Below the pieces are notes generated by a model. It saw only the letters and a list, made by a program, of their open reading frames with translations, searched no databases and was not told the DNA's origin. From positions 1-7,596 of the forward strand of contig JAIRRM010000188.1 in the NCBI GenBank assembly GCA_031255975.1: a DNA stretch of 7,596 nucleotides, given 5' to 3'. Made by a program: the position numbers and the translations under genes. Below are positions 1 through 5,815 of this stretch, piece after piece. The first letter of the stretch is position 1; each line of letters begins with the position of its first letter. The DNA comes from Propionibacteriaceae bacterium (GTDB taxonomy: Bacteria; Actinomycetota; Actinomycetes; Propionibacteriales; Propionibacteriaceae).

Positions 1-59
1 TCTATTTGGGTTCCAGCGGTCGTGGCAACACTTCAGGTTTTTGGGGTACCAGAACCACG

Positions 60-121
60 GCTTTTCGCGGGAGGGATCAGGCGATACGGCGGCCCTGTGG
101 TTGGCCGTTGCGGCGAAAAGC
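60..121 (+). repeat. 9-bp perfect inverted repeat with a nested inner stem
   Basis: GCTTTTCGC (60-68) is the exact reverse complement of GCGAAAAGC (113-121). Inside the 44-nt loop a second stem is possible between ACGGC (86-90) and GCCGT (104-108). No T-run follows the outer stem, so it is not a classical intrinsic terminator. It could still mark the 3' end of an upstream transcript or be a protein-binding site. The pairing is seen directly; any role is unproven. Confidence 0.4.
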
Positions 122-146
122 AGCGGGGTAGCGTGTGGTTGGCCGT
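96..146 (+). repeat. 13-nt direct repeat, 38-nt period
   Basis: TGTGGTTGGCCGT occurs at 96-108 and again, identically, at 134-146. A perfect 13-nt repeat is not expected by chance in about 550 nt. Both copies lie upstream of the candidate -10 box at 202-207, at roughly -117 and -79 from the putative start, so they could be paired operator or activator sites. The first copy overlaps the inner stem of the 60-121 inverted repeat. Function is inferred only from position. Confidence 0.5.
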
Positions 147-201
147 CCGGGATAGGCGTTGAGTCGGCTGTCGATCTGTCGGGGTGGGCATGGCGTCGCG
201 C

Positions 202-207
202 TAGAAT
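202..207 (+). promoter_or_regulatory. candidate -10 box of the S10 operon promoter
   Basis: TAGAAT at 202-207 matches the housekeeping sigma -10 consensus TATAAT at five of six positions and stands out in otherwise GC-rich sequence. The region 16-19 nt upstream has no good TTGACA match (TCGGGG at 17-nt spacing). Weak -35 boxes are common among actinobacterial promoters, where the -10 carries most of the signal. A purine start would fall near A213, giving a leader of about 340 nt before the rpsJ start at 556. Confidence 0.4.
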
Positions 208-302
208 TGGGGACGGTGAGAAGCACACCGGAGCAAAGCCGGAGCCAAGAAGTCGAGGCGCGGTGGAAAGAACAGGTGGGACGTACCTGATTTGGCATCC
301 AG

Positions 303-358
303 CCGCGGGTCGTGGCAAGATTTACGAGTTGCTTGACCGGGGGTCAGTGTGCCCGCGG
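303..358 (+). promoter_or_regulatory. leader hairpin 1: 7-bp GC stem enclosing an inner hairpin
   Basis: CCGCGGG (303-309) pairs perfectly with CCCGCGG (352-358), and a T310/G351 wobble can extend the stem. Within its loop TGACC (334-338) pairs with GGTCA (342-346) around a GGG loop. The two nested stems together make a branched or bulged element. No T-run follows. Pairing is read from the sequence; RNA formation and function are inferred. Confidence 0.4.
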
Positions 359-376
359 ACAGCCAGTGCGACGAAA

Positions 377-394
377 CTCAACTCAACAGTTGGG
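377..394 (+). promoter_or_regulatory. leader hairpin 2: 7-bp stem, CAAC loop
   Basis: CTCAACT (377-383) pairs with AGTTGGG (388-394) around the tetraloop CAAC (384-387). One of the seven pairs is a U-G wobble (378 with 393). The hairpin lies between hairpin 1 and hairpin 3 with only short linkers, which suggests one folded domain. Confidence 0.4.
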
Positions 395-400
395 CGGTGA

Positions 401-424
401 GGTGTGAGCCTCTCGCAACACACC
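401..424 (+). promoter_or_regulatory. leader hairpin 3: GGTGTG/CACACC stem
   Basis: GGTGTG (401-406) pairs perfectly with CACACC (419-424) around a 12-nt loop. An alternative pairing of GAGG (399-402) with CCTC (409-412) shares the same left arm, so two mutually exclusive folds are possible here. Hairpin 4 begins at the very next base, so the two could stack coaxially. Confidence 0.35.
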
Positions 425-439
425 CGACCCCGGGGGTCG
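425..439 (+). promoter_or_regulatory. leader hairpin 4: near-palindrome around CCCGGGGG
   Basis: CGACCC (425-430) pairs with GGGTCG (434-439) around a CGG loop. As DNA it is a near-perfect palindrome centred on G432 and could equally be a dimeric regulator site. Its core CCGGGGGTC (430-438) is also present at 337-345 inside hairpin 1. No T-run follows, so it does not look like an intrinsic terminator. Confidence 0.4.
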
Positions 440-451
440 AGCAACACCACG

Positions 452-478
452 CTGACAAGTGCATATACCGCCCAGAAT
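452..478 (+). promoter_or_regulatory. weak second promoter candidate
   Basis: CTGACA (452-457) matches five of six -35 bases, and CAGAAT (473-478) matches four of six -10 bases. The spacing is 15 nt, shorter than the preferred 17. If used, it would give a leader of about 70 nt that skips the hairpin group at 303-439. It is recorded as a possibility; the TAGAAT box at 202-207 looks better by its -10. Confidence 0.2.
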
Positions 479-515
479 TAGCAGTTCCGTAAGCGGTAGC
501 AGACACGGATCAGTG

Positions 516-542
516 GCCCAACAGGGCAAAACGAACGATTCG
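516..542 (+). promoter_or_regulatory. two small hairpins immediately before the rpsJ ribosome binding site
   Basis: GCCC (516-519) pairs with GGGC (524-527) around AACA, and CGAA (532-535) pairs with TTCG (539-542) around CGA. Each stem is only 4 bp, so either could be chance. The second ends three bases before the Shine-Dalgarno AAGGA (546-550), which leaves that site single-stranded and accessible. Confidence 0.2.
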
Positions 543-555
543 AGTAAGGAAGATC

Positions 556-867
556 GTGGCGGGACAGAAGATCCGGATCAAGCTGCGGGCGTATGACCAT
601 GAGGTCATCGATCAGTCTGCGCACAAGATCGTCGATACCGTTACCCGTACGGGTGCTAAGGTCGCCGGCCCGGTGCCGCTGCCGACCGAGAAGAACGTGT
701 GGTGCGTCATTCGCTCCCCGCACAAGTACAAGGACAGCCGCGAGCACTTCGAGATGCGTACCCACAAGCGGCTCATCGACATCCTCGACCCGTCGCCCAA
801 GACGGTTGACGCGCTGATGCGCCTCGATCTTCCGGCCGGCGTTGACTTCGAGATCAAGGCACTGTGA
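556..867 (+). CDS. rpsJ: 30S ribosomal protein S10
   Basis: Component of the 30S head. In other bacteria the same protein, as NusE, also acts in transcription antitermination with NusB. The 103-residue product begins [19 protein letters not shown] and carries the typical S10 core, including the [24 protein letters not shown] stretch (about residues 55-75) that forms the long loop reaching into the head. It ends [13 protein letters not shown], full length for the family. The start is GTG at 556, set by AAGGA at 546-550 five bases upstream and by the conserved first residues. It is the first gene of the cluster and is followed by a 10-nt gap to rplC. Nothing is missing or disturbed. Confidence 0.98.
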   Translation: MAGQKIRIKLRAYDHEVIDQSAHKIVDTVTRTGAKVAGPVPLPTEKNVWCVIRSPHKYKDSREHFEMRTHKRLIDILDPSPKTVDALMRLDLPAGVDFEIKAL

Positions 868-877
868 GGGCTGAGAA

Positions 878-1537
878 ATGACCATCGAACACAAAGTGAA
901 GGGTTTGCTGGGCACCAAGCTCGGCATGACCCAGCTCTGGGACGAGAACAATCGCGTCGTCCCGGTGACGGTGATTCAGGCTGGCCCCTGTGTCGTCACC
1001 CAGATACGCACCCCCGAGACCGACGGTTACTCCGCCGTGCAACTCGGCTTCGGTGCCATCAAAGCCAAGCACGTCACCAAACCCTCCGCTGGCCACTTCG
1101 CCAAGGCAAAAATCACCCCGCGCAAACACCTCGTTGAGATCCGTACCGCGGACGCCTCCGAGTACCAGTTGGGCGATGAGTTGACCGTCGAGACCTTCAC
1201 AGCTGGCGAGTACGTCGATGTGATCGGCACTACCAAGGGCAAAGGCACCGCCGGCGTGATGAAGCGCCACGGTTTCCATGGTCTGCGTGCCAGCCACGGC
1301 GTGCATCGCAAGCACCGCTCGCCCGGTGGTATCGGTGCCTGCGCCACCCCGTCCCGGGTGTTCAAGGGTATGCGTATGGCTGGCCGTATGGGCAACGACC
1401 GCAAGACGGTGCAGAACCTCAGCGTTTATTCGGTGGATGCCGAGAACGGCCTGCTGGTCGTGCGCGGTGCGATCCCCGGCAACAACGGTTCGCTGGTGGT
1501 CGTGCGCAACGCAGTCAAGAAGGGTGAGGCAGCATGA
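878..1537 (+). CDS. rplC: 50S ribosomal protein L3
   Basis: L3 is an early-assembly 50S protein whose extended loop reaches towards the peptidyl transferase centre. The 219-residue product has the family's opening [15 protein letters not shown] (about 9-23), the [13 protein letters not shown] block (about 65-77), [17 protein letters not shown] (about 117-133) and the loop ending [25 protein letters not shown] (about 157-181). The E. coli loop carries a glutamine methylated by PrmB in a QNQTPG context; here the matching residues are ACATPS (154-159), so that site is absent. The ribosome binding site is weak (GAGGG and GAG within 868-875), which suggests coupling to rpsJ. The stop codon overlaps the rplD start by four bases. 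Confidence 0.98.
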   Translation: MTIEHKVKGLLGTKLGMTQLWDENNRVVPVTVIQAGPCVVTQIRTPETDGYSAVQLGFGAIKAKHVTKPSAGHFAKAKITPRKHLVEIRTADASEYQLGDELTVETFTAGEYVDVIGTTKGKGTAGVMKRHGFHGLRASHGVHRKHRSPGGIGACATPSRVFKGMRMAGRMGNDRKTVQNLSVYSVDAENGLLVVRGAIPGNNGSLVVVRNAVKKGEAA

Positions 1538-2409
1538 GCGACACCACCAAGGTCGACGTTCTGAGCATCGACGGCAAAAAGAAGGGCTCTGTCGAGCTAC
1601 CCGCTGAGTTGTTCGACGCCCAGACGAACATTCCCCTGATTCATCAGGTGGTGACGGCTCAGTTGGCCGCCGCCCGCCAGGGCACCCACTCCACCAAGAC
1701 CCGGGGCGAAGTCTCCGGCGGTGGCGCGAAGCCGTGGCGTCAGAAAGGCACCGGTCGTGCCCGTCAGGGTTCGCGGCGTGCCCCGCAGTGGAAGGGTGGT
1801 GGCGTTGTCCACGGCCCGCAACCGCGCAGCTACGCCCAGAAGACCCCCAAGCGTATGATCGCCGCCGCTCTCGTCGGTGTGCTTTCTGATCGCGCCCGTG
1901 AGGGCCTGGTGTTCGTGCTCGACGGCATTGTGAAGGGGGACACACCCTCCACCAGGCAGGCGCAGCAGGCGTTGGCCAACATCGGCACATATCCCAACTA
2001 TTTGGTGGTGCTCGACCGCGACGACTACGCCGGATGGCTCTCGGTACGCAACCTGCCCGAAGCGCATGTGGTCGCCGTGGATCAACTCAACGCCTATGAC
2101 GTGATTACCGCTGAGGCGATCGTCTTCACCAAGACGGCGCTGGAGATCTTCATCGCGGGGCCGACCAGTGGCAAGGGCGTGACGGTGGTCGTAAGCGAAT
2201 CCGAACTCGACGAGTTGGTCGCCGACCTCACCGAAACTGAGGCCGAGGAAGAGCCAGCTAAGGCCGAGACCGAGGAAGCGGCTCCTAAGGCCAAGGCCAA
2301 GAAGCCTGCGGCCAAGAAGCCCGCCGAACCGGAGGCCGAGGAGCCGAAGAAGCCTGCCGCCAAGAAGGCCGCCACCAAGAAGGCTGAGACCGAGGAGGAG
2401 GCCAAGTGA
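1534..2409 (+). CDS. rplD: 50S ribosomal protein L4 with long Lys/Ala/Glu-rich C-terminal tail
   Basis: L4 binds 23S rRNA, and its loop forms part of the exit-tunnel constriction. In E. coli it also represses its own S10 operon. The core spans about residues 1-232. The tunnel loop is [25 protein letters not shown] (66-90), and Lys71 corresponds to E. coli Lys63, a known macrolide-resistance position. Residues 234-291 form an extra low-complexity tail, acidic at first (ETEAEEE) and then with AKKPA repeats at 255-264 and a [12 protein letters not shown] stretch at 272-283. The total of 291 residues compares with 201 in E. coli. The start ATG overlaps the rplC stop (ATGA), with AGGGTGAGG at 1521-1529. 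The end overlaps the rplW start by four bases. The tail is probably disordered; its role is unknown. Confidence 0.97.
   Translation: MSDTTKVDVLSIDGKKKGSVELPAELFDAQTNIPLIHQVVTAQLAAARQGTHSTKTRGEVSGGGAKPWRQKGTGRARQGSRRAPQWKGGGVVHGPQPRSYAQKTPKRMIAAALVGVLSDRAREGLVFVLDGIVKGDTPSTRQAQQALANIGTYPNYLVVLDRDDYAGWLSVRNLPEAHVVAVDQLNAYDVITAEAIVFTKTALEIFIAGPTSGKGVTVVVSESELDELVADLTETEAEEEPAKAETEEAAPKAKAKKPAAKKPAEPEAEEPKKPAAKKAATKKAETEEEAK
2296..2325 (+). repeat. 15-bp tandem repeat in the rplD tail (AKKPA x2)
   Basis: Two 15-bp units encode [10 protein letters not shown] (L4 residues 255-264) and share most bases. A related KKPA block follows further on (residues 272-275). The sixteen bases GCCAAGAAGCCCGCCG at 2311-2326 recur exactly at 4448-4463 in the rplV tail. 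Such repeats can change length by slippage or recombination. Confidence 0.7.
2392..2401 (+). promoter_or_regulatory. rplW ribosome binding site inside the rplD tail
   Basis: GAGGAGGAGG at 2392-2401 is a purine-rich Shine-Dalgarno sequence ending four bases before the GTG start of rplW at 2406. The same bases encode the Glu-Glu-Glu-Ala near the end of L4, so one stretch serves both functions. It supports GTG 2406 as the true start. Confidence 0.7.
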
Positions 2410-2714
2410 GCGCCATCCGTATCCCTGATCCGCGCGACATCCTGCTCGCGCCGGTCGCGTCCGAGAAAAGCTACAGCCTGATCGACGAGGGCAAGTACAC
2501 GTTCATCGTGGCCCCGCAGGCTAACAAAACCGAGATCAAGATCGCTGTGGAGAAAGTCTTCGGTGTCACGGTGCTCTCGGTCAACACCCTGAACCGCGCG
2601 GGCAAGACCCGTCGCACCCGCTACGGCATCGGCAAGCGCCCTGACCGTAAGCGTGCGATCGTCACCATCGCCCCTGGCCAGAAGATCGATATCTTCACCG
2701 CTCCGGCGGCGTGA
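2406..2714 (+). CDS. rplW: 50S ribosomal protein L23
   Basis: L23 sits at the exit-tunnel mouth and is a docking site for trigger factor and signal recognition particle. The 102-residue product opens [33 protein letters not shown]. Glu20, in the SEK motif, corresponds to E. coli Glu18, which contacts trigger factor. The middle ([28 protein letters not shown]) and end ([16 protein letters not shown]) are standard for the family. The start is GTG at 2406, overlapping the rplD stop as GTGA, which suggests coupled translation of L4 and L23. The length is normal, with no tail like that of L4. A 21-nt gap to rplB follows. Confidence 0.98.
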   Translation: MSAIRIPDPRDILLAPVASEKSYSLIDEGKYTFIVAPQANKTEIKIAVEKVFGVTVLSVNTLNRAGKTRRTRYGIGKRPDRKRAIVTIAPGQKIDIFTAPAA

Positions 2715-2735
2715 GACAAGGGGAGGCGAGAAGTA

Positions 2736-3572
2736 ATGGCAATCCGTAAGTACAAGCCGACCACACCGGGCCGTCGTGGCTCGTCGGTGTCGGACTTCGC
2801 CGAGGTGACGCGCTCCACCCCTGAGAAGTCACTGGTGGTGCCGAAGCCGAAAACCGGCGGTCGCAACAACCAGGGTCGTATCACCACCCGCCATATCGGC
2901 GGTGGCCACAAGCAGGCCTATCGTCTCATCGATTTCAAGCGGTGGGATAAGGACGGCGTGCCGGCCAAGGTCGCCGAGATCGAGTACGACCCGAACCGCA
3001 CCGCCCGTATCGCGTTGTTGCACTACGCTGACGGCGAGAAGCGCTACATCATCGCGCCGCTGGGACTCACCCAGGGGATGCAGGTGGTGGCCGGTGAAGG
3101 TGCCGATATCAAGCCTGGCAACAACCTGCCGTTGCGTAATATCCCGGTGGGTACCACGGTGCACGCCGTCGAGTTACGCCCCGGTGGTGGTGCCAAGATG
3201 GGTCGTTCTGCCGGTGCCGCCATTCAGCTTGTCGCCCGCGAGGGTCGCTACGCCACATTGCGTATGCCGTCCGGTGAGATGCGTCTGGTCGATGTGCGCT
3301 GCCGCGCCACCGTCGGAACGGTTGGCAACGCCGAGCAGAGCAACATCAACTGGGGCAAGGCCGGTCGAATGCGCTGGAAGGGCGTCCGTCCGACCGTTCG
3401 CGGTGTTGTGATGAACCCTGTCGATCATCCGCATGGCGGTGGCGAGGGTAAAACCTCCGGCGGTCGTCACCCGGTGAGCCCGTGGGGCAAGCCCGAGGGC
3501 CGTACCCGTAGCAAGAAGAAGGCCTCCAACAAGATGATCATCCGTCGCCGCAAGAGCGGTAAGAAGCGCTGA
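2736..3572 (+). CDS. rplB: 50S ribosomal protein L2
   Basis: L2 is a large, highly conserved rRNA-binding protein needed for subunit association and for peptidyl transferase centre assembly. The 278-residue product has the basic N-terminus [17 protein letters not shown], the [22 protein letters not shown] block (about 42-63), the central SH3-like/OB region, and the C-terminal signature [27 protein letters not shown] starting at residue 227. His231 corresponds to E. coli His229, a functionally important histidine. The strong ribosome binding site GGGGAGG (2720-2726) lies nine bases before ATG 2736. The gene ends with two in-frame stops in a row (TGA 3570-3572, TAA 3573-3575). The protein is complete and ordinary. 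Confidence 0.99.
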   Translation: MAIRKYKPTTPGRRGSSVSDFAEVTRSTPEKSLVVPKPKTGGRNNQGRITTRHIGGGHKQAYRLIDFKRWDKDGVPAKVAEIEYDPNRTARIALLHYADGEKRYIIAPLGLTQGMQVVAGEGADIKPGNNLPLRNIPVGTTVHAVELRPGGGAKMGRSAGAAIQLVAREGRYATLRMPSGEMRLVDVRCRATVGTVGNAEQSNINWGKAGRMRWKGVRPTVRGVVMNPVDHPHGGGEGKTSGGRHPVSPWGKPEGRTRSKKKASNKMIIRRRKSGKKR

Positions 3573-3592
3573 TAAGGGGAAGTGACGAAACA

Positions 3593-3874
3593 ATGCCACG
3601 CAGCCTGAAGAAGGGTCCCTTCGTTGACGACCATCTCACCAAAAAGGTGGACGCCCAGAACGAGGCCGGGACGCACAACGTCATCAAGACCTGGTCACGC
3701 CGTTCCATGGTGGTGCCGGACATGCTCGGTCACACCATCGCGGTGCACGATGGCCGTAAGCACGTTCCGGTGTTCATCACCGAAGCGATGATCGGTCACA
3801 AGCTCGGTGAGTTCGCCCCGACGCGCACCTACCGCGGCCACGTGAAAGAAGACAAGAAGTCACGTAGGCGCTGA
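3593..3874 (+). CDS. rpsS: 30S ribosomal protein S19
   Basis: S19 sits in the 30S head, pairs with S13 and faces the intersubunit bridge near the A-site tRNA. The 93-residue product [15 protein letters not shown] to [22 protein letters not shown] is full length and includes the signature [46 protein letters not shown] (about 33-78). A Shine-Dalgarno AAGGGGA at 3574-3580 lies 12 bases upstream of the ATG, a little further than for its neighbours. An 18-nt gap to rplV follows. Confidence 0.98.
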   Translation: MPRSLKKGPFVDDHLTKKVDAQNEAGTHNVIKTWSRRSMVVPDMLGHTIAVHDGRKHVPVFITEAMIGHKLGEFAPTRTYRGHVKEDKKSRRR

Positions 3875-3892
3875 AAGGAACTGGACTAACTC

Positions 3893-4564
3893 ATGAGCAA
3901 CGAAGAACGGCCGAGCCGTCGCGCCACCCTGCTGGGCGAGCGTCCCGGTTCCTACGCCATCGCGCGCCAGGTACGCATCAGCGCGCTCAAGGTGCGTCGC
4001 GTGGTTGATCTGGTACGCGGGATGCCAGCCAAGGATGCCCTCGACGTGCTGCGGTTCGCTCCGCAGGGCGCGTCCGAGCCGGTGTACAAACTGGTGGCTT
4101 CCGCCATCGCGAACGGTGAGAACAACGACGGCCTGAACGGCGACGACCTCTACATCTCGCAGATATTTGTGGACGAGGGTATGAGCATGAAGCGCGTCAA
4201 GGCCCGCGCCAAGGGGCGTGGCGACCGGATGACGAAGCGTTCCTCACACATCACCGTGGTATTGGAGCCGAAGGGCGCTGAAGCTCCGAAGCCCGCCGCG
4301 AAACCCACCAAGGCCGCAAAAGCAAACGAGGCTCCCGAGGCTGCCTCCAAGGGCACCGCCGCGGCGGCTTCCAAGGGAGCGCCGAAGAAAGCTGCGGCGA
4401 CCAAGGCCGAGAAGCCTGCGGAAAAAGCCGAGAAGCCTGCCGCGAAAGCCAAGAAGCCCGCCGCGTCCAAGGCCGAGAAGGGCGACGAACCGGCTCCCAA
4501 GAAGACCACCACCAAGACGGGCGGGAAGTCGCCCGCCGCCACGAAGAGCGAGAAGGAGGCCTAG
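3893..4564 (+). CDS. rplV: 50S ribosomal protein L22 with 96-residue Ala/Lys-rich C-terminal tail
   Basis: L22 binds several 23S rRNA domains, and its beta-hairpin lines the exit tunnel opposite L4. The core runs to about residue 127: [23 protein letters not shown] (21-43), the body, the hairpin [22 protein letters not shown] (about 97-118) and ITVVLEP. E. coli L22 ends soon after that point. Here residues 128-223 add a tail of Ala, Lys, Pro, Glu and Thr that includes three 7-residue repeats ([21 protein letters not shown] at 171-191). L22 of some other actinobacteria also has a C-terminal extension. AAAGGAA at 3874-3880 is the ribosome binding site. It is the only gene here ending in TAG; the other complete genes use TGA. 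It ends four bases before rpsC. Confidence 0.97.
   Translation: MSNEERPSRRATLLGERPGSYAIARQVRISALKVRRVVDLVRGMPAKDALDVLRFAPQGASEPVYKLVASAIANGENNDGLNGDDLYISQIFVDEGMSMKRVKARAKGRGDRMTKRSSHITVVLEPKGAEAPKPAAKPTKAAKANEAPEAASKGTAAAASKGAPKKAAATKAEKPAEKAEKPAAKAKKPAASKAEKGDEPAPKKTTTKTGGKSPAATKSEKEA
4403..4465 (+). repeat. 21-bp tandem repeat, three units, in the rplV tail
   Basis: Three 21-bp units encode [14 protein letters not shown] and KAKKPAA (L22 residues 171-191). The first two share the identical 14 bases GCCGAGAAGCCTGC at 4406-4419 and 4427-4440. The period is a multiple of three, so copy-number change would keep the frame. This looks like tail growth by local duplication. Confidence 0.75.
4553..4559 (+). 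promoter_or_regulatory. rpsC ribosome binding site inside the end of rplV
   Basis: AAGGAGG at 4553-4559 is a near-perfect Shine-Dalgarno sequence nine bases before ATG 4569. It is encoded within the last codons of L22 (Lys-Glu-Ala), so the L22 tail end carries the start signal of S3. It fixes the rpsC start. Confidence 0.75.
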
Positions 4565-4568
4565 ACAC

Positions 4569-5393
4569 ATGGGTCAGAAGATCAACCCCGTTGGCTTCCG
4601 CCTCGGCATCACCACCGACCACAAATCGCGTTGGTACGCTGGCCGTGGCAAGTACGCCGAACTGGTGGGTGAAGACAACAAGATTCGCGAGTATCTAGCC
4701 AAGACGCTGGAGCGCGCGGGTATCAGCTCGGTCGAGATTGAGCGTCGCTCCGCCCGGGTCACCATCTTCCTGCACGCCGCGCGGCCGGGTATCGTCATCG
4801 GCCGCAACGGTGCCGAGGCCGAGAAGGTGCGCGCCGAGTTGGAGAAGCTGACCGGCAAGCAGGTGCAGTTGAACATCCTTGAGGTGAAGAACCCCGAGAC
4901 CGACGCCCAGTTGGTCGCTCAGGGTGTTGCCGAGCAGCTCGGTGCCCGGGTGGCGTTCCGCCGCGCGATGCGCAAGGCGCAGCAGACGGCGATGCGTGCC
5001 GGCGCCCAGGGGATTCGTATCCGCTGCTCGGGTCGTCTCGGTGGTGCCGAGATGAGCCGCGCCGAGGGATACCGCGATGGTCGTGTGCCGCTGCACACAC
5101 TACGTGCCGACATTGATTACGGTTTCCACGAGGCCAAGACCACTTTCGGTCGTATCGGTGTCAAGGTGTGGATTTACAAGGGTGATGTGGTCGGTACCCG
5201 TACCGAGCGCGCCGCCCAAAAGGCTGCCCGCGACGCGGCCCAGGCTGGGCGTGGCCCGGCCCGTGGTCCCCGTCGTGCAAGTGGCGACCGCGCCGGTGCC
5301 CCGCGTGGTGGTGCTGCCGGTGGCCGTGGCGGTCGTCGTCCCGAAGGTGCCGCCGCTCCGGCGGAGGCCCCCGCAGAGAACGCAGGTGAGTGA
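4569..5393 (+). CDS. rpsC: 30S ribosomal protein S3 with Arg/Gly/Ala/Pro-rich C-terminal tail
   Basis: S3 lies at the mRNA entry channel of the 30S head and contributes to mRNA unwinding. The 274-residue product begins [24 protein letters not shown]. Its KH type 2 domain carries [15 protein letters not shown], with the GxxG loop GRNG at 78-81. The C-terminal domain includes [18 protein letters not shown] (about 148-165) and [17 protein letters not shown] (about 192-208). From about residue 218 onward the protein is a low-complexity Arg/Gly/Ala/Pro tail ([23 protein letters not shown] and further) ending in an acidic stretch. E. coli S3 has 233 residues, so the tail is roughly 40 longer. Such tails are seen in other actinobacterial S3 proteins. 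rplP follows after two bases. Confidence 0.98.
   Translation: MGQKINPVGFRLGITTDHKSRWYAGRGKYAELVGEDNKIREYLAKTLERAGISSVEIERRSARVTIFLHAARPGIVIGRNGAEAEKVRAELEKLTGKQVQLNILEVKNPETDAQLVAQGVAEQLGARVAFRRAMRKAQQTAMRAGAQGIRIRCSGRLGGAEMSRAEGYRDGRVPLHTLRADIDYGFHEAKTTFGRIGVKVWIYKGDVVGTRTERAAQKAARDAAQAGRGPARGPRRASGDRAGAPRGGAAGGRGGRRPEGAAAPAEAPAENAGE
5384..5390 (+). promoter_or_regulatory. rplP ribosome binding site that decides its start
   Basis: AGGTGAG at 5384-5390 ends five bases before ATG 5396, good spacing. A possible earlier start, GTG at 5390, would overlap this site and add Met-Arg before the conserved MLIPRR beginning. ATG 5396 is therefore preferred. Confidence 0.65.
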
Positions 5394-5395
5394 GA

Positions 5396-5815
5396 ATGCT
5401 GATCCCACGTCGAGTCAAGCACCGCAAGCAGCACCATCCGTCGCGTGATGGTGCCGCCAAGGGTGGCACGAAGCTCGCTTTCGGCGAGTACGGCATCCAG
5501 GCGCTGGAGTCGTCGTATCTGACTAACCGTCAGATCGAGGCGGCCCGTATCGCCATGACCCGTCACATTCGCCGTGGCGGCAAGGTCTGGATCAACGTGT
5601 ATCCAGACCGTCCGCTCACCAAGAAGCCTGCCGAAACCCGGATGGGCTCTGGCAAGGGCACTACCGAGTGGTGGGTGGCCAACATCAAGCCAGGCCGGGT
5701 GCTTTTCGAGCTTTCCGGTGTGGCCGAAGATGTCGCCCGCGAGGCCATGCGACTGGCAATCCACAAGCTGCCCTTCAAGGCACGCTTCATCAAGCGTGAG
5801 GCAGGTGAACTCTGA
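5396..5815 (+). CDS. rplP: 50S ribosomal protein L16
   Basis: L16 contacts the A-site tRNA elbow and organises the central protuberance side of the peptidyl transferase region. Starting from ATG 5396 the 139-residue product opens [19 protein letters not shown], the normal family beginning. It continues [46 protein letters not shown] (about 61-106). Arg82 corresponds to the arginine (E. coli Arg81) that some bacteria hydroxylate. The in-frame GTG at 5390 is a less likely start because of the ribosome binding site position. The stop overlaps the rpmC start by one base (TGATG), and the gene starts two bases after rpsC ends. Confidence 0.97.
   Translation: MLIPRRVKHRKQHHPSRDGAAKGGTKLAFGEYGIQALESSYLTNRQIEAARIAMTRHIRRGGKVWINVYPDRPLTKKPAETRMGSGKGTTEWWVANIKPGRVLFELSGVAEDVAREAMRLAIHKLPFKARFIKREAGEL

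Larger units (their letters stand above)
18..318 (+). repeat. 11-nt direct repeat pair GGTCGTGGCAA
   Basis: GGTCGTGGCAA is present at 18-28 and 308-318, with further partial similarity on both sides. One copy lies before and one after the candidate promoter at 202-207, and the second sits inside the loop of the 303-358 hairpin. It may be coincidence, since an 11-nt repeat in about 550 nt is only mildly improbable. Confidence 0.25.
1..555. other. non-coding region upstream of rpsJ (promoter and leader)
   Basis: This 555-nt stretch holds no convincing gene. In many actinobacteria tuf (EF-Tu) lies upstream of rpsJ, but the end of tuf is not in this window. The stretch contains an inverted repeat (60-121), a 13-nt direct repeat (96-108 and 134-146), an 11-nt direct repeat (18-28 and 308-318), a -10-like hexamer (202-207), a group of hairpins (303-439) and two small hairpins just ahead of the rpsJ ribosome binding site. 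The only long + strand reading frame (TTG at 41 to TGA at 400) has no good ribosome binding site and no recognisable protein character. The most economical reading is an intergenic region whose 3' two thirds form the leader of the ribosomal-protein mRNA; this is inferred. Confidence 0.75.

Noticed and set aside
1..40. 3' end of tuf (EF-Tu) at the window start
   Set aside because: tuf is expected upstream in actinobacteria, but no frame here encodes the EF-Tu C-terminus, so it must lie outside the window.
333..361. Promoter based on the -35-like TTGACC at 333-338
   Set aside because: At the right distance the sequence is CGGACA or similar, with no resemblance to a -10 box.
41..400. 119-codon + strand open frame from TTG 41 in the upstream region
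   Set aside because: No convincing ribosome binding site and a TTG start. The composition has no domain character, and it spans the candidate promoter and leader hairpins. It reads as a chance frame in GC-rich DNA.
425..450. Intrinsic terminator at the CGACCC/GGGTCG hairpin
   Set aside because: The stem is GC-rich, but the following bases (AGCAACACCAC) have no T-run.
854..1990. 378-codon open frame on the - strand antisense to rplC and rplD
   Set aside because: It lies wholly over well-identified ribosomal genes. Its product is an Arg/His/Ser-rich string typical of the shadow of high-GC coding sequence.
4150..4622. Three long - strand frames opposite the rplV tail
   Set aside because: The repetitive Lys/Ala codons give few stops on the opposite strand. 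The products are simple Ala/Gly/Phe/Arg-rich strings.
5390..5395. GTG 5390 as the rplP start
   Set aside because: It adds Met-Arg before the conserved MLIPRR beginning and lies within the Shine-Dalgarno AGGTGAG. ATG 5396 has correct spacing.
5077..5448. 123-codon + strand frame overlapping rpsC and rplP
   Set aside because: A frame-shifted shadow of the Arg/Gly/Pro-rich S3 tail; it yields a valine/proline-rich product of no known type.
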